DNA of 64,000 nucleotides. It comes from Cordylochernes scorpioides (Eukaryota > Arthropoda > Arachnida > Pseudoscorpiones > Chernetidae). Numbering within the stretch: the first letter of the stretch is position 1; each line of letters opens with the position of its first letter. The notes beneath the pieces were generated by a model, which was not told the origin of the DNA, made no database searches, and saw only the letters and a program-made list of their open reading frames with translations. Position numbers and translations under genes: made by a program. The stretch is from NCBI GenBank assembly GCA_030710605.1, contig CP092873.1, forward strand, positions 62,001-126,000, in the 5' to 3' direction. Shown piece by piece: positions 32,400-45,064 of the stretch.

Positions 32400-35118
32400 A
32401 TTATCTTTAATCTGTAGAACTCCTGGGGTAGTTGGTGAGAACCTGGGTTGTCTCTCTGTACAATGTCTGGGCAGGTAAAATGGCATCGTACAATCTCTGA
32501 TTGGACAGGCATTATGACTAGAGAAATTGCCATGAAGCTGCAATCAAGGTACTGTTGTTTGGTGTCAGAGGAAAATTTCAAGAATTGTATTGGCTTGGTC
32601 CATCATCCCACAAGAAGCCATAAAAAATACTTCTGCTTGTATATGTGACAGTCACCAAATATTGATAATTTACATCCCATTTTTTGAAATTTTAATCAAT
32701 TATTTTTCATATCACCATTATAATAGCTCACCAATTTTCAGAAAATTTACCTAAGTATTTCTAGGTGAGGCAATTTTATTTGTGGCCAGTGTATAATCAT
32801 TATTTCAGAAAGTTAAATACATGGCACAAACACAGGGCAACGAAAAAATTATGATTTTTCATCTTTTCTCCCCTTTTCAACCAATATTTGTCTTTGGCAG
32901 CCGATATTTTCCTCACTTTTTCTTTACTTTTTTTTTTAATTAAGAAAAAGTTCATCATATAATTCCTAAGACCAATATTAAATGCATATCGTGAATAATT
33001 TGTTTGCTTTATGACTCTTTCTCTGGTCACCTTGTAGCATAATATAGATATGAAATGGGATTTTGTAGGTTTTGTGCGTTATTTTTACCTTGGTGTGTTA
33101 ATTAAAAAAAAAAAGTGTTAAAAAAAAAATTAAGTGAATTCCTCAATTTGTAAACCTAAACCCTTTGTAAAAATAATAGGATTTGGTGATAGCATGATAG
33201 TTTTTTAAAAATCGGCTTTAAAAACATGTTTTAATTTAAAACCTGGTTTTGTAAGCGTCGAAGTAAGAAATAGCACTTAGTATACCTTTAATTTGTTGTG
33301 CCACAAGAAATAAACTAAGAATAAAGTTGGTCAAAATGATTTTTTTTGTCTTTGAATAGTAATATTTATTTTACATGTAAAAATTCTCAAAAAAAAAAAA
33401 AAAAAATTGGAAATAGAATATTTCGCTATTATCATAAAAAATATAAATTTATATTAGAATGTTATAAAATATATTTCGAATTTTATTTTTAAATGAATAT
33501 GTTTAGAGGTGAAATAATAGTTTTCATAATAAACAAATTTATTGCGATAGTTTTTTAAAAATATTTTTTATAATAATATATCACACAATTTTCTTATATT
33601 CAATTAGATGTGTAAGAAAAAGTGAAATATCAACAGTGAATACTTTTCAACAACACCAAAAGTCGTCCTCATTATTGCACAAGGCAGTTGAATTTGGAAG
33701 CATATCGTTATGTCAATTAGATCTCCAAAGATTTGTAAGAATGAATATAATTTAAATATTTTCCATACACAAATTTTCAAAAAAAAAAAAAAAAAAGATG
33801 ATGATAAATACTAGTTTCCTACTGTAGGGAATTGCAAAATTAATTGAAATATTGAATCACGTTCTACGAAAAAATTTTATTTTATTTTTCTTCAATAAAA
33901 TTTAGTGTGAAGAACGTGATTCATTATTTTGATATGAAAAATATTTTAAAGTTTTTTCTTATGATGATTTTTTATATTTTATAAAAAATATATTTCTGTA
34001 AAACAATTCTATCAGATAACCAAATTTATTACCTTTTTTGTGCTCACATTTTAAATTTCAACAATGGAGAGTACAAAATATTTTGGCACTCTAGACGATT
34101 TGCGAGCTTATATACTAGATCGAGTGTTGAGAAATATAAATAGAAAACGCAGACTTTGGATCACCTGGCAGAATGGAAACAGAGGAGTCAGCTGGAAATG
34201 GGCCACACTACTTGCTCAGCCAGACAGGTTGCAAGTTGGATCCATGAAGATGAAACAAGGGTTGAAGACTTCAAGTGCCTCACTGTATAAACCTCCCATT
34301 TATCTCCCTATATATTTTAAATGGAGCATTATACATGAATATAGCAAATTATTTTAACTGGTAATATTAAATTAAATGATTATATTAAATTAAAACCTTC
34401 CCCTCAAGGGGTGATGGGAGCAAAAAGTAGTTTTGATAGAAGATGTTATCAGATTTTCCAAAGGTCCAAAGGTACAGCCTGCACCACGCTAACAAGGACC
34501 AACAATCCGAAAAAACGGGTTGGCTTTTCTTGATTTATCAAGAAAATGGGTTGGCCAAATATCAGGGAACAGGCTAAATCAACGTTTAGTTTATTTCTGT
34601 TCCGCTAGATGGCGCTATGCCATCTATAAAGCTCATGTGAGCGTGGTCAGGATTTGTCTTTTTTTATTTTAATAACAACACCTGATTATTTTATTATTTT
34701 ATTTGTAATTGTTTTTCACAATGAATGTTATATGTATAAATTGTATAAATATATTGAAACAGTGCAGCAAACAACATTATAGAGGAACGGCAGTGAGGAA
34801 GAGAGGGGACGTTGGGACTTTTGGTGTCAGGGTGTAGACAGGCTGTGGGAGCCATCCTTCCAGCCTGCTGGGATGACAGACCACGCCGTCGGCAAACATG
34901 CAAGCGGGACATGAAATAGGAGATGACCACCGCTGTGTGGTGCGGCGGAAGTCAATCAGAACCCAATGGACATTATAGGGTGTTGTCCTTTTGTCTTCCT
35001 TTAGCGACTTCTATAAAAATGTAGCTAATGCTTAATACTAATAAACACTAACTTTGAAATACTTTTCTGAGCCATCGCTGGACTTAATAAATCGACACAC
35101 CACAAGGCCATGCAGTGG
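32400..35118. other. Long AT-rich stretch without a supported gene
   Basis: Includes A runs at 33390-33406 and 33780-33796, an inverted repeat gaatcacgttct / agaacgtgattc (about 33854-33925) and a small palindrome near 34530. The 97-codon frame at 34064-34357 has no recognised domain. 34790-34960 is more GC-rich but unassigned. Confidence 0.4.
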
Positions 35119-35119
35119 C

Positions 35120-36676
35120 TGATTTTCCACCAAACAGACCCAACAAAGATGTAAACATTTACATCATATATATACACAGTGTCTCGCCGAAAGTGTTTGG
35201 TGTCCAGATGGAGACCCCACCACGGTGGCCGACGGTGGTTTAAAGGCCAAGGGAGGGGAGGACACAGCCCTGGACGTGTATCCCAAGATCTGCTGTAGGA
35301 AGATGACATCGGCCTTGTTTAAGTAGCCAGAAGCCGGATGCAGACAGAACCAGAGGAAGACCAGGAACCAGGAAGGCATTCAGTTGGAGATGACACCTAT
35401 GCCTTTACAGTTCACCCACAGTATAAATGGAAAGCTGGTGGACAATGGAGAAGCTGCCTCGACAAGGAAGAAGAGGACTTCGAGCATTCTTCTTTGTTAA
35501 ACCAGCCCATCTCTTCACCTTTTTTTAAAAAAATTTTTGTATATAACTTATGATATCACATTCAGATAGATTGGGCATATTTAGTATTTTTTAGAATTTC
35601 TTAAAGATGAAATTATTATGTAAATTTCTCAGAGGGGCAAGCATGATAGATTTTATTTAATTCCATTACTAATCTAAATCATCTCTTGATAAGAAAGATA
35701 ATTTAAATTTTCTTTAATATATTTATTTTATTCTAAAATAAATAAAATCAACCACAAACATAGCTAGATAAAATAGGTGTGTCTAGTTATTTAAATTTCT
35801 TGAAGAAGAAATTATTATTAAATCTCTCAAAGGTTAAGCATGTATATTTGTTATTTCAAAATTTCTCTTAAAAAAAAAATAATAATATTATTTTTTATTC
35901 CAAAAAATTTCTCTTTTAAAAAAAAAAAAATAATATTATTATTTTTTTAAATATTCAAAGAATAGTTATATATAAGTTTTATTACTCTGTAGGAAAATTT
36001 TTACATTGAGGGCGCTGTTTGAAAAACAAGGCCAGTCTTGAACCTTCAACGAGACCGCTTGGTAAGTCTTTCACATCTTAAGTTTCTTAAATATATAGAC
36101 ATAAAGAGGTCCGTATAGAAAGCATGGTAAAAACCATGGCAGAAATCAAATTTTGATAGACTCGACTATTTAAGGTATATGATAAATTGAGGTTTCAATC
36201 TTATGTTTTCTTAAAAGTATTAATTACTATTGATTGATCATTTTATCTAGATGCGGTAACTTGATAGAATTTTCAAATTATAGACTGTCAGTCAAATTTT
36301 TGCTGTCTACAAATAAAGAATTTTCTTGTGTAATTTTTTATAGAAATGAATAAAATTTAATGCTCAATACCTTTTTAAGCCTACTCATGCTATCCACGAG
36401 TAAATATGCTTTTGTGTATATTTCATAATGGTAAATAAACTTTGATGTACCAATATTTAACAAGGCGTGTTGGTATTATTCCTTCCATAATCAACCATAA
36501 ATCACTTGTAAGCTCTTGGCGTGTGTTACATTTTCTGTGTATATTTACTTGAATAAAAGAAAAATAATTTTTTTTTGCCCACTGAGCTAGAAAGGATTAG
36601 AATAGGGATGTTCCTAAATGGAACGCTAAGAACAGATCTAACATGTTCTTATGGGACGCTAAGAACAGATCTAACA
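35120..36676 (+). mobile_element. LTR retrotransposon family A, copy A1 (internal 3' end plus LTR)
   Basis: Collinear with 48190-50948. The left part (35120-35550) is the internal 3' end. The LTR is taken as 35551-36676, starting TGATATCAC and ending CTAACA. It contains an AATAAA at 36549-36560 and a local duplication of 'cgctaagaacagatctaaca' near its end. A 2-base spacer and a TGGCGCCC primer-binding site follow, so this LTR also has 5'-LTR context. The exact LTR start is inferred from the TG...CA rule. Confidence 0.7.
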
Positions 36677-36678
36677 TT

Positions 36679-36696
36679 TGGCGCCCTCCGCGGGGC
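36679..36696 (+). promoter_or_regulatory. Primer-binding site, family A
   Basis: TGGCGCCCTCCGCGGGGC follows the LTR end after TT. TGGCGCCC is the classic match to the 3' end of lysine tRNAs used by many LTR retroelements. The rest differs from the common form. Confidence 0.65.
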
Positions 36697-36811
36697 GAGT
36701 TACTGTCGAAAAGTGCAAAACAACTTTGCAGGAAGTAGACCCTACGACCCGAAATGAAAAAAAAATCTCATGCTCTACCACGATTCACATTAAGCCTAAA
36801 ATAAAAATGTA

Positions 36812-37350
36812 TAGTAATGATGAACAATCCTTTTCGAGTAAATTTTTTTATTTTTGTTCAGGACGCCTTTGCATATTTACGAGCGTGCTATTTTTATGCC
36901 TTTTATTCAATTTTCTGTATAATTTCAAAGAAATATTTAACGTTTAATACGCACATCTTAGTGTATTTTCATGTTTTAATAAGATCTTTGTTTTAATGTC
37001 TAAAAACGCGTAGCAATGATTAACAATCGTTTTCGAGTAAATTTTTTTATTTTTGTTCAGGACGCCGTTGCATATTTTACGAGCGTGCTATTTTTATGCC
37101 TTTTATTCAATTTTCTGTATAATTTCAAAGAAATATTTAACGTTTAATACGCACATCTTAGTGTATTTTCACGTTTTAATAAGAGCTTTGTTTTAATATC
37201 TAAAATGCGTAGCAATGATGAACAATCGCTTTCGAGTAAATTTTTTATTTTTGTTCAGTATGTAGTAATGGTGAACAATCATTTTTCGTTTTTGAGTAAA
37301 AATTATATATTTTTTTTGTTCAGGACGCCGTTACCCACTCTCGTGTGACA
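36812..37350 (+). repeat. Tandem repeat, 199-bp unit, about 2.5 copies
   Basis: Units begin tagcaatgatgaacaatc at 36812, 37011 and 37210, a constant 199-bp step. A diverged partial unit starts near 37262. Each contains attttgttcaggacgcc and cgagcgtgctatttttatgc. They lie in the leader directly downstream of the family A primer-binding site. Confidence 0.92.
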
Positions 37351-37826
37351 TGTTCTTCCTTTTATTCAAAAGAGGTCTGACGTCTAATTTCATTTATTTA
37401 GTGTAATTCATGGTTTAAAGCGAAATTTGTTTAATATCCAAATTTGAGTGTATTCGAGTGAATGTTTTATGAGTAAAAAAAAGAGGGCCGCGCTTGTTCA
37501 ATTTTTCCTCTTGGGTATTGTTTCGGATAATTCTTAAAATATTGGGACGCTAACTTAGGCCTAAAAATCAACGCCTTCCCAGTAAACCTGAGAATTTCCC
37601 ACGAGTTCCAAATTTGGAGTCCTTAGGGACGAACACATGTGTTCCCCCCTCCTGCTAACACGTGTACATGGGGGTGGAGAAGAGAGGTATTTTTGGGGTG
37701 GACATGTGAAAAACACATGTGGGCATTCCAAGGTGGGAGGTAGAAAAACAACTAAGAAGTCAGTTCACTGCCAGCATCTGAGTTGAAAAGGTCAGTTTTT
37801 GCTATCCTCCCCGCTCTTGCGGGAAG

Positions 37827-38460
37827 GTTTCACGTCTTAAATATTCCATCTTCCTTTTAGTTTTTCACCATTACCTTCTTAATTGTAAAAATCAATGCGA
37901 CTTATTTTATACTAAGGTTTAATAATTCTTTAATTATTTCCATCCAGCAAAATTTCCTCTCGATAAGTCTGAAGATATTTTTTTGAATTTGTCAAATTGT
38001 TCTCCCAGTTATCTCTTATCCTTATAGTATTTAACATTTATCAATATAATAATTCGAAGCATTTATTTTATTTTCTGATGTGCATTGCCATACGAATTAT
38101 TTAATTTATAAATGTCTTCAATTATATTTTCTGTATTTAAGGCTTCACGCTTTAAATATTCCATCTCCTTTTAGTTCTTCACCATTATTTTCCTCTTCAA
38201 ACTGTAAGTTTAATATGACTTGTACTATTGTATATCAAGGTTTAATGATTTATTTCAAATACTTTATCCAACAAAATTTCCGCTCGATAAGTCTGAAGAT
38301 ATTTTGAAATTTTGTTAATACGATTGTACGCTTAGTTCTCTCTTATCTTTTACGATATTGAGCGTTATCAATATAAATATAAAGATTTGAGGGCTTTTAT
38401 TTTCTTATCTAATTTAGAAGGAAATTTGTGCATATGTCACGCAACTTATTTAATTTTTAT
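37827..38460 (+). repeat. Tandem duplication, ~315-bp unit
   Basis: 'ttcacg(t)ctttaaatattccat' at 37827 recurs at 38142. 'ctcgataagtctgaagatatttt' and the downstream AT-rich part recur at the same distance. The two units are clearly diverged, so this duplication is older than the 199-bp array next to it. Confidence 0.8.
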
Positions 38461-38912
38461 ATGTTTCCATATACCTTTTAAATTTTACTAAGTGATTCCA
38501 TACTGATCTTCTGTCTTTGTTTGACAGCACGATTGTTTATTTTCTTATTTTTAATTATCCTGAGGATGTTTAGGTACTATTAAATTGGACACAATTTCAC
38601 TAGCCATTATTAAGCATAAATTCCCCCTTTGTAATAGTTCAATTGTTTATTTTTTTATTTTTGTTTTGTCCTTATGTGAACATAATGTCCAGACTTATGT
38701 GTCCACCCCGGTCATCAATCCATCATTCGTAGATGAGTTTAGTCATGCTTTCCCATAAACCTCTCCCTTAGCTTATATTTTATGTAATGAGCATTTTTAT
38801 ATGTAACAGTAGTACAAACTCCGGTAGTGTACTTGAAATAAAACAGCACCTTGGTTATTTATTTTGCTAACTCTAAATGAATGTACATTTTTTAAAACTT
38901 AACCCATTGGCA

Positions 38913-39325
38913 TTTAAGCAAGCGTATTTTTTATTAACTTTATGATTGCATGGTAGTAGTTCTCATTGCTTCTTTGAAACGTTGAATTTGTCATCCTTCC
39001 TTTTTCCGATATGGTATAATTTACAATAGCTGTTTACATGTCGATGTACAATAACGACAAATTTCCAAGATGGCGGTCGATGGACGCGTACATATTTTTA
39101 TTCGATAATGCGATTGTTTATTTTATTTTCTATGTCCATATATAAACATAGATTCGTTTAAGCAAGCGTATTTTTATTAATTTTATGATTGCATGGTAAG
39201 AGTTCTTATTGCTTCTTTAAATCGTTGAATTTGTCTTTTTTTTCTCGATATGGTATAATTCACGATATTTACGTGGCGATTCAATCACGATAAAAATTTC
39301 AAAATGGCGGCCAGTGGACGCGCAC
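38913..39325 (+). repeat. Tandem duplication, 244-bp unit
   Basis: tttaagcaagcgtattttt at 38913 recurs at 39157. Shared inner blocks are 'tttatgattgcatggta', 'gatatggtataatt' and 'aagatggcgg / aaaatggcgg'. The second unit is truncated. This is a third period in the same 2.5-kb leader-like region. Confidence 0.82.
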
Positions 39326-39329
39326 AACA

Positions 39330-40590
39330 CCCGACTTTTCAATTCGTGTTACATCCAACTTAATGGATAGTAATTATATTCATTTAGCCTTATATACCAC
39401 AAATCTAATCATTAAAGTGATAAAGCAGTATAAATTTATTTTATATTTTATCAGCGTTTTAAAGTTTATGCATTAATTTTTAACTTAGCCTCCCTCACAA
39501 TTAAACTGACATATTTCGACTTTGTACTGTACGGACATGATATGCATAGGGACGGCGCCCCCATATTTAGTATATTCTTTTAATTTTTAAACGATAGAAT
39601 GTTTCATAAATAACATTCCTTTTGTATGAAGTTATTGGTTATTATACAAATAATCCACATTTCATATTTAAGATATTTTTTTTTTGGCAACTCATATCAT
39701 GATTCTTTCTATCTAGTTATCGCCAATATTTACTTATCACGCTTTAGATTATTATGAAAAAACGACATGTTTTTTTTTTTCTCTAAGATTTTAGTTGATT
39801 CGAAGGGCATATACCCATATTTAGATTATAAAGAAACTGGTCGACTGAATTAATAATATTTACTGGGTCTTTATCTCTCTGGTGCTTGTAAGCAAATTCC
39901 GTCTAATATTAATTATATAGCTAGTTTATAGCAACATTATTGCAAACACTTGAGTACCAGTAACACGATAACCCGAGCTGTTTTTCCTAGTTAATATAAT
40001 CCTTCGAGTGTAGAATTCCAACATCTTTCCACATTTTTTTTGGTACACCCTACGATATAGACATTTGCGTGGTGGTACAGTCACGATAAATTCAACATGT
40101 CATAATTAAGATTTAACTTTTCCTTTTTGTGAAATTTCCAACTATTCTGTCCATTTCCCTGTAGCACCTTTCCTAGAATGAGGACGAAGAAAGACACCAT
40201 TGCCTGCATCTAGTTATATTAAGTAATCACCAGCAGAGGGTCCGCTCAGATACGAATTTAAGCCCGTGTATATTTAGCATTTCTTTCTTTACCAACGGAA
40301 AGGGGGGTTGCTTTGTCAGGGTAAATGTAAGAGAATGTATGTCAACAAAAGTCATGGTATTCTGGTGTTATGGGTTTGAGCATCTCTTTTCAATTAAGAC
40401 CCACTTCTCTTAAAGAAAACGAGAGAGATATCCCAATAGTGTTGATGCAATATCTAAAATGTCAGACTTCCTATAATCATCGTGTTTTGTAGAGGCAAGC
40501 TCCGATTACGCTCACGAATCAGATATGTGGTTCCTTTCAATGACAATAGTGTTTAGATATGTTTTTTTTTATAAAGGATCTGGACAGCCT
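39330..40590. other. No gene recognised
   Basis: AT-rich. A fragment near 40050-40100 (acgatatagacatttgcgtgg) weakly recalls the 244-bp repeat unit. No domain-bearing frame. Confidence 0.35.
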
Positions 40591-42087
40591 AGATCCTGGA
40601 GTTAGAGTGGAAGTCTAGATAAGGTGGCATAATCCGCTCAACGCAGATAACTCCAGTGATTAATTAAGACAATTATAACTAAAAGGGTGATTAAAAAGGC
40701 AGAACTTTAAGGAATTAGTCACGTCAAAGACAATGTTTACGCGGAGGTCTAGGAGTGATGATAGAAAGGTATTACCACGATCCAGCTAATAACAGTTGAA
40801 TAAATAAAGTGAATGGATATCATATCGAATAATAATGCCAGTGGGAGTAGATACCACTGTAATGTATGTAAGTTCTTTTTTTTTGGAACCATACGTGAGT
40901 TTAACAGGAAACTGACGCCTTAAAGTGGCTTTCTCATTGGGACTGATTGGAGTTGCTACTGACTAGGAGAAGTGTGGTGTGTCAGGCCAGTGTATCAAGA
41001 AGAAATTGAGAAAACAAGTTGAACTGATAAAATTAACTACGACACAAGATTAAGATCCATACTTGGTTCCAATTAATTTCAATTACCGCGATGAGACGGT
41101 GTTATAAGTCGGGGGATAGTTGGTTTGGTTGCTTATGGGATGGCCTCCTGGACGTGACAAAGATCACCATTGATATCTTATTGAATGCCGGACGGGATTC
41201 GCGTGTAACAGCCAATAAACCAAGTTTCACCCTAAAGTACCTGGGTGGCAATGAGGGAGACAGCATAGTCTATATTCAACGATATACACTGGTCAAATGT
41301 ACGATTCCGCCCACATCAATGTTTTGACAACCACTTCATTCTGAAAGGAGCAACGAGTTCTAACCCTAATGTTAAGGTCCTTTGGAGCGGCATCTCCTGT
41401 TGCATGAAGTAAAAGACGCAAGACAACGAATTTACCTAGATCACCTGTTATCAGATATACGCTTATGACCTACTAGAAGGGCTTCATTCATCAGCTTGAA
41501 CATGTCTTAGATGAACGACTTAATTCTATAAGCTACTACCCTGTGAGTTAAGAGTTGTCAACAATGTTAAGACCTAACTTCGAGACGAGAGGAATTGCAT
41601 AGTCTGATTCAACCAGAGCACAATATTTACAAGATCACACCAAAGTCATAGTTAGCACCTAGAAACTTCAATTCTGTGAAAGGCTTGCATAATTTCTTGA
41701 AAGGGATATTGTTCAGCAAAGTATAGGACAGCTGACTTTTGTACATATATATCTCTGCTTTTCCATGATAAAGTTGCCCTATCTCGCATGGAGAGAGACA
41801 ATGCTAAAGAAAAGTGACTTGTCAACTTACCAGCAACTACAGTAATGTTTACCGACCGGTCTAGACAGGATCTCTAAGGCAGCCGAGATAAGCTTATCTC
41901 CTGAAAAGGGGGTGACCAGGGGGGAGACAGAATTAGGAGGAAATTTCATTCTTGCAAATAGGAGGGTAGGTCGTCGGCTTTGATAAGAACTGACAGGGGA
42001 GGAACAGATTCCCAGAAGGGACTCCTGAGATATCAAAGTAGACTAGAGTAGTATTGGGATTTGTTCCCGATGACGGGTTTCAGGGAA

Positions 42088-42715
42088 ACACAATAGGGAT
42101 GAAAAGGCGTTGAAATGTGTTAAAAGCGATAAATGGAGATGTGAGAAAAGTGCCGAAACACGTAGAGGGATGTCGTAAAGTGAAAAAGCGATGAAAGAGG
42201 ATTGAATAGCGTTAAAAGAGTGATGAAAAGGCGTTGAAATGTGTTGAAAGCGAAGGATAGTGACCTTGGGAAGGAAGAAGGGAGGTGAGAAGTGTAGGAA
42301 AGTGTTGAACGATTTTGAAGAGTGTTGAAAGCGATAAATAGAGATGCGAGAAGGGTGTAGAAACATGTCGAAAGATATTGAAAGGATGATGAAAGAGTGT
42401 TACAAGCTATTGTAAGAGATGGAGAGAGGTATATAGAAAGCGATGAATAGAAAGACGAATAATGATGAAATGGAGATGAAAGGAAGGAAAGAGATGGAAA
42501 TCGACAGTGAAAGGTGTTATAAAGTGTAAAGGAGACATGTTAGAAAGGTGTCGAAGCATGTCGAAAATCGACAGAGAGAATTGTAGGAAGATGCGGAGAG
42601 ATGTTGAAAGCGAAGGAATTGAGGAAAGTTGGTAAAGGGTTTGCAAATAGAAGATAAAGATCGATAGAAAGACGGTGGGAAGATGATAGAAGAAAGTGCG
42701 TTCAATGTTTAAAGC
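42088..42715 (+). repeat. Purine-rich degenerate minisatellite
   Basis: About 620 bp in which the plus strand is strongly purine-biased and built from imperfect units of the type gatgaaaaggcgttgaaatg, tgttgaaagcgataaatgga, 'gatgtgagaa'. The minus-strand frames across it are by-products rich in S, F, L and H. It is absent from family B copy B1, so it arose or was inserted within this copy. Confidence 0.8.
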
Positions 42716-42954
42716 GTAGCTGTTGACCGCACTATCGCCTCGATAGAACTGTTTTGGCTCTTCATCACGTGGTGTTAATAGATAATTTGTTTTAGACTAG
42801 AGGCCAATATTTGTAAATAGTACATAATATGCACTGAGAGTTTGTATAAGCTGATTTACCTAAATTTCAGCAACTGTATACACTAATTTATATACATAGG
42901 TCTATATTAGTTATAATATTAGGTTATATTAAATAACAAATATGTATTCTCCTT

Positions 42955-43470
42955 TTTAGAAGCTAGGATTTCCTTAAAGGGTTTTCAGTTTTTTTTTTTC
43001 TTTTTGCTGCAATTTTTGTTTTAGTGTTGGTATATAACTTTAAAGAGTTACTCAGTTTTTTTTAACAACACTTTGTTTTTTTAATGTTAGGATGCGACTT
43101 AAAGAGTTTTCAGTCCTCCTTATGTATTTTTTTATTTTAGCTACAGTTTTGTCTTAGTATTATGATGAATTATAAAGAATTTTCAGTGTACCTTTTATTT
43201 TATGCTACATTTTTGTCCTAAGGTTATGATGATTTTTAGGAGTTTCCAGTTTTCTTTTATTTTAAGCCACAATATGTGCTTTAGTGCTAAAGGATCATTA
43301 TAAAGAGTCCTCACAACCTGTTTTAGTGTTTGCATGTCATCTTTAAAAAAATTGTCACAACCTGTTTTAGTGTTTATGTGTCATTGTAAAGAGTCTCACA
43401 ACCGTGATTTAATGTTAGTTCATCGTTGAAAGGGGTTTTCACAACCTTGTTTTAGTGTTAGGATGTCATC
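42955..43470 (+). repeat. Degenerate tandem array, left part
   Basis: Six to eight diverged units of roughly 60-85 bp with the pattern 'ttgttttagtgttaggatg', 'tcattgtaaagagttttcag', then a T-rich run. The same units resume after the pol tail at 43740-43930. Confidence 0.78.
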
Positions 43471-43482
43471 AATGATAAAGAT

Positions 43483-43693
43483 CACTGGGTACACCCAACG
43501 TATCCTATATATTCCCAAAGACCTGTAGAACCAGAGGAACCACAAGAGACGGCAATCTTAAGAAATCCACTAGGGATAATGAATGGGGTAACTGAGGACA
43601 AAGTAGGCGGCCTTGAAATACGCCGTTCAACCAGGGTCAAGAAGCCCACGGAGTGTAAATCATGTCCAGGCTGCCAAAGAGTAAATCTATAGA
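43483..43693 (+). pseudogene. Gypsy pol C-terminal tail (family B2)
   Basis: The plus-strand frame encodes DHWVHPTYPIYSQRPVEPEE through RRSTRVKKPTECKSCPGCQR to a TAG at 43691-43693. It matches the DHWIHLTGPAYLP and LRRSTRVKRPTQCKFCLDC regions at 13451-13700. Only this last part of the protein survives. It sits inside the degenerate tandem array (42955-43930). Confidence 0.72.
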
Positions 43694-43739
43694 ATGTGTA
43701 CTAAAGTTTAGTTAAAATTTTGATCATAGTATGAAGTGT

Positions 43740-43930
43740 TAGAACGTGAGTTAAAGGCCCTAGATTGTGGTCTTAAAGAATTTTCAGTTTTTTTACGCTA
43801 CAACCATGGTTTTAGATTCTAAGTGTCTTTGTAAAGGGTTTCAGATTCTTTCAGTTTTCCTTTTTTAAGGCTACAACCTTGTGTTTGTGTTAAATGTTCA
43901 TTGTAAGGAGTTTTCAGTTTTTCTTTTTTT
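43740..43930 (+). repeat. Degenerate tandem array, right part
   Basis: Two to three further units of the 42955-43470 array (taaagaattttcagtttttt, gctacaaccatggttttag), separated from it by the pol tail. Confidence 0.75.
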
Positions 43931-45064
43931 TTATTGAAGAAGGCTATTCTGTATTAATAGCAGGTTGTGATTTAAGACTTGAGTTCAACAGTATATTTTG
44001 TTTTGATTTTTTTTATTGAAGGTTCTGAACAGTAGTTCAACTTTAAGAATAACAAAGGAACTTAGACGCACTAGATATCTGCTCTGCTTGTAATATATTC
44101 TCTATGGGCTGGCTCGGAATAAGGGCTGGGTTAAAACTTGACACCCTCTAACTCCTTATGTCCAGAACGCAGCCCAAGAAGAATTTCTAATGAGAGTGTG
44201 TAAGGCAGTTGCGGTCTAAGAATTGATATGATAGGATAACAAGTAACCTCTGTTGTTAAACTCTAGAACGGGTTGGGTACTGAAAGCACTATAATTCCAA
44301 AGAAAGAGTTTAGCTGAATAGCAGGGAAGGAAGAATGCCAATAATCTTATGTGGGAAGAAGGGTTGGCGAACACTTGTAGGTCTATCATGATTGGCAATG
44401 AGGTAAATGCTTGAAGTTCAATTCGCTCCAATTTAAGTGCTAGTTTTGATGATTCATCTTGTGTAGACACCAAGTGTCAAGATAAGAAGAAGAATTTCAA
44501 ACTATTAGATGCACAATTTTAATGATAGGTTAGATTTCAATATTTGATTGTCGACAATCAATTTTATTAATTTGTTTAAGTATAGGTATTATTTATTTAA
44601 GTACAAGTAATTTTATATGGAGTTTGTATGAGGCATTTTCTTTTTGAGTAAACTAGGGCATTAGTCCCAATTTGTTTTAATTTGTTAATTTTATTTGATT
44701 TCACATGTTGTCCTGTAAGACTTTATTACTATTAAGGCATATTGATAATGATATTTGAGTATTTAGGCTTCTGTAGCAGCTTTTAACTTTAGTTTGTGTG
44801 TATTCCGCGAATGATAGGGGGGAGGGTGTATGAAAGGATTTGAATAATGAATGTGTATAAAGGTTAAAAACTATTATATTGTTAGACCAAAGGTACATTA
44901 GAATAGGGTTAGGGAACTAATAGGTTCAATTTTTAATTTTGATTTTTATTTGTTAGGGTCGATAGCCTCACAAGACTGTACAACTCTATCCATAGGAAGG
45001 TATTCGCTCCCTTTTGTTAGGTCTCCTTTTAAAGGAGTATAAGTATGATTTCTTTTATTAGGGT

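Larger units (their letters stand above)
40590..45060 (+). mobile_element. Ty3/gypsy-like element family B, copy B2 (degenerate)
   Basis: Plus-strand counterpart of 12186-15610. It holds, in order, the start block 'tcctggagttagagtgga' (40597), a gag-like block (41070-41340), low-complexity arrays, the pol tail RRSTRVKKPTECKSCPGC (43620-43680) and the 3' region/LTR-like end (about 44440-45060) shared with 19625-20210 and 12186-12800. Most of pol is missing or unrecognisable. Confidence 0.68.

Noticed and set aside
34064-34357. 97-codon plus-strand frame
   Set aside because: No domain, no repeat partner and no codon or splice context; chance frame is more likely.
42043-42705. Minus-strand frames rich in S, F, L and H
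   Set aside because: They are by-products of the purine-rich repeat on the plus strand.
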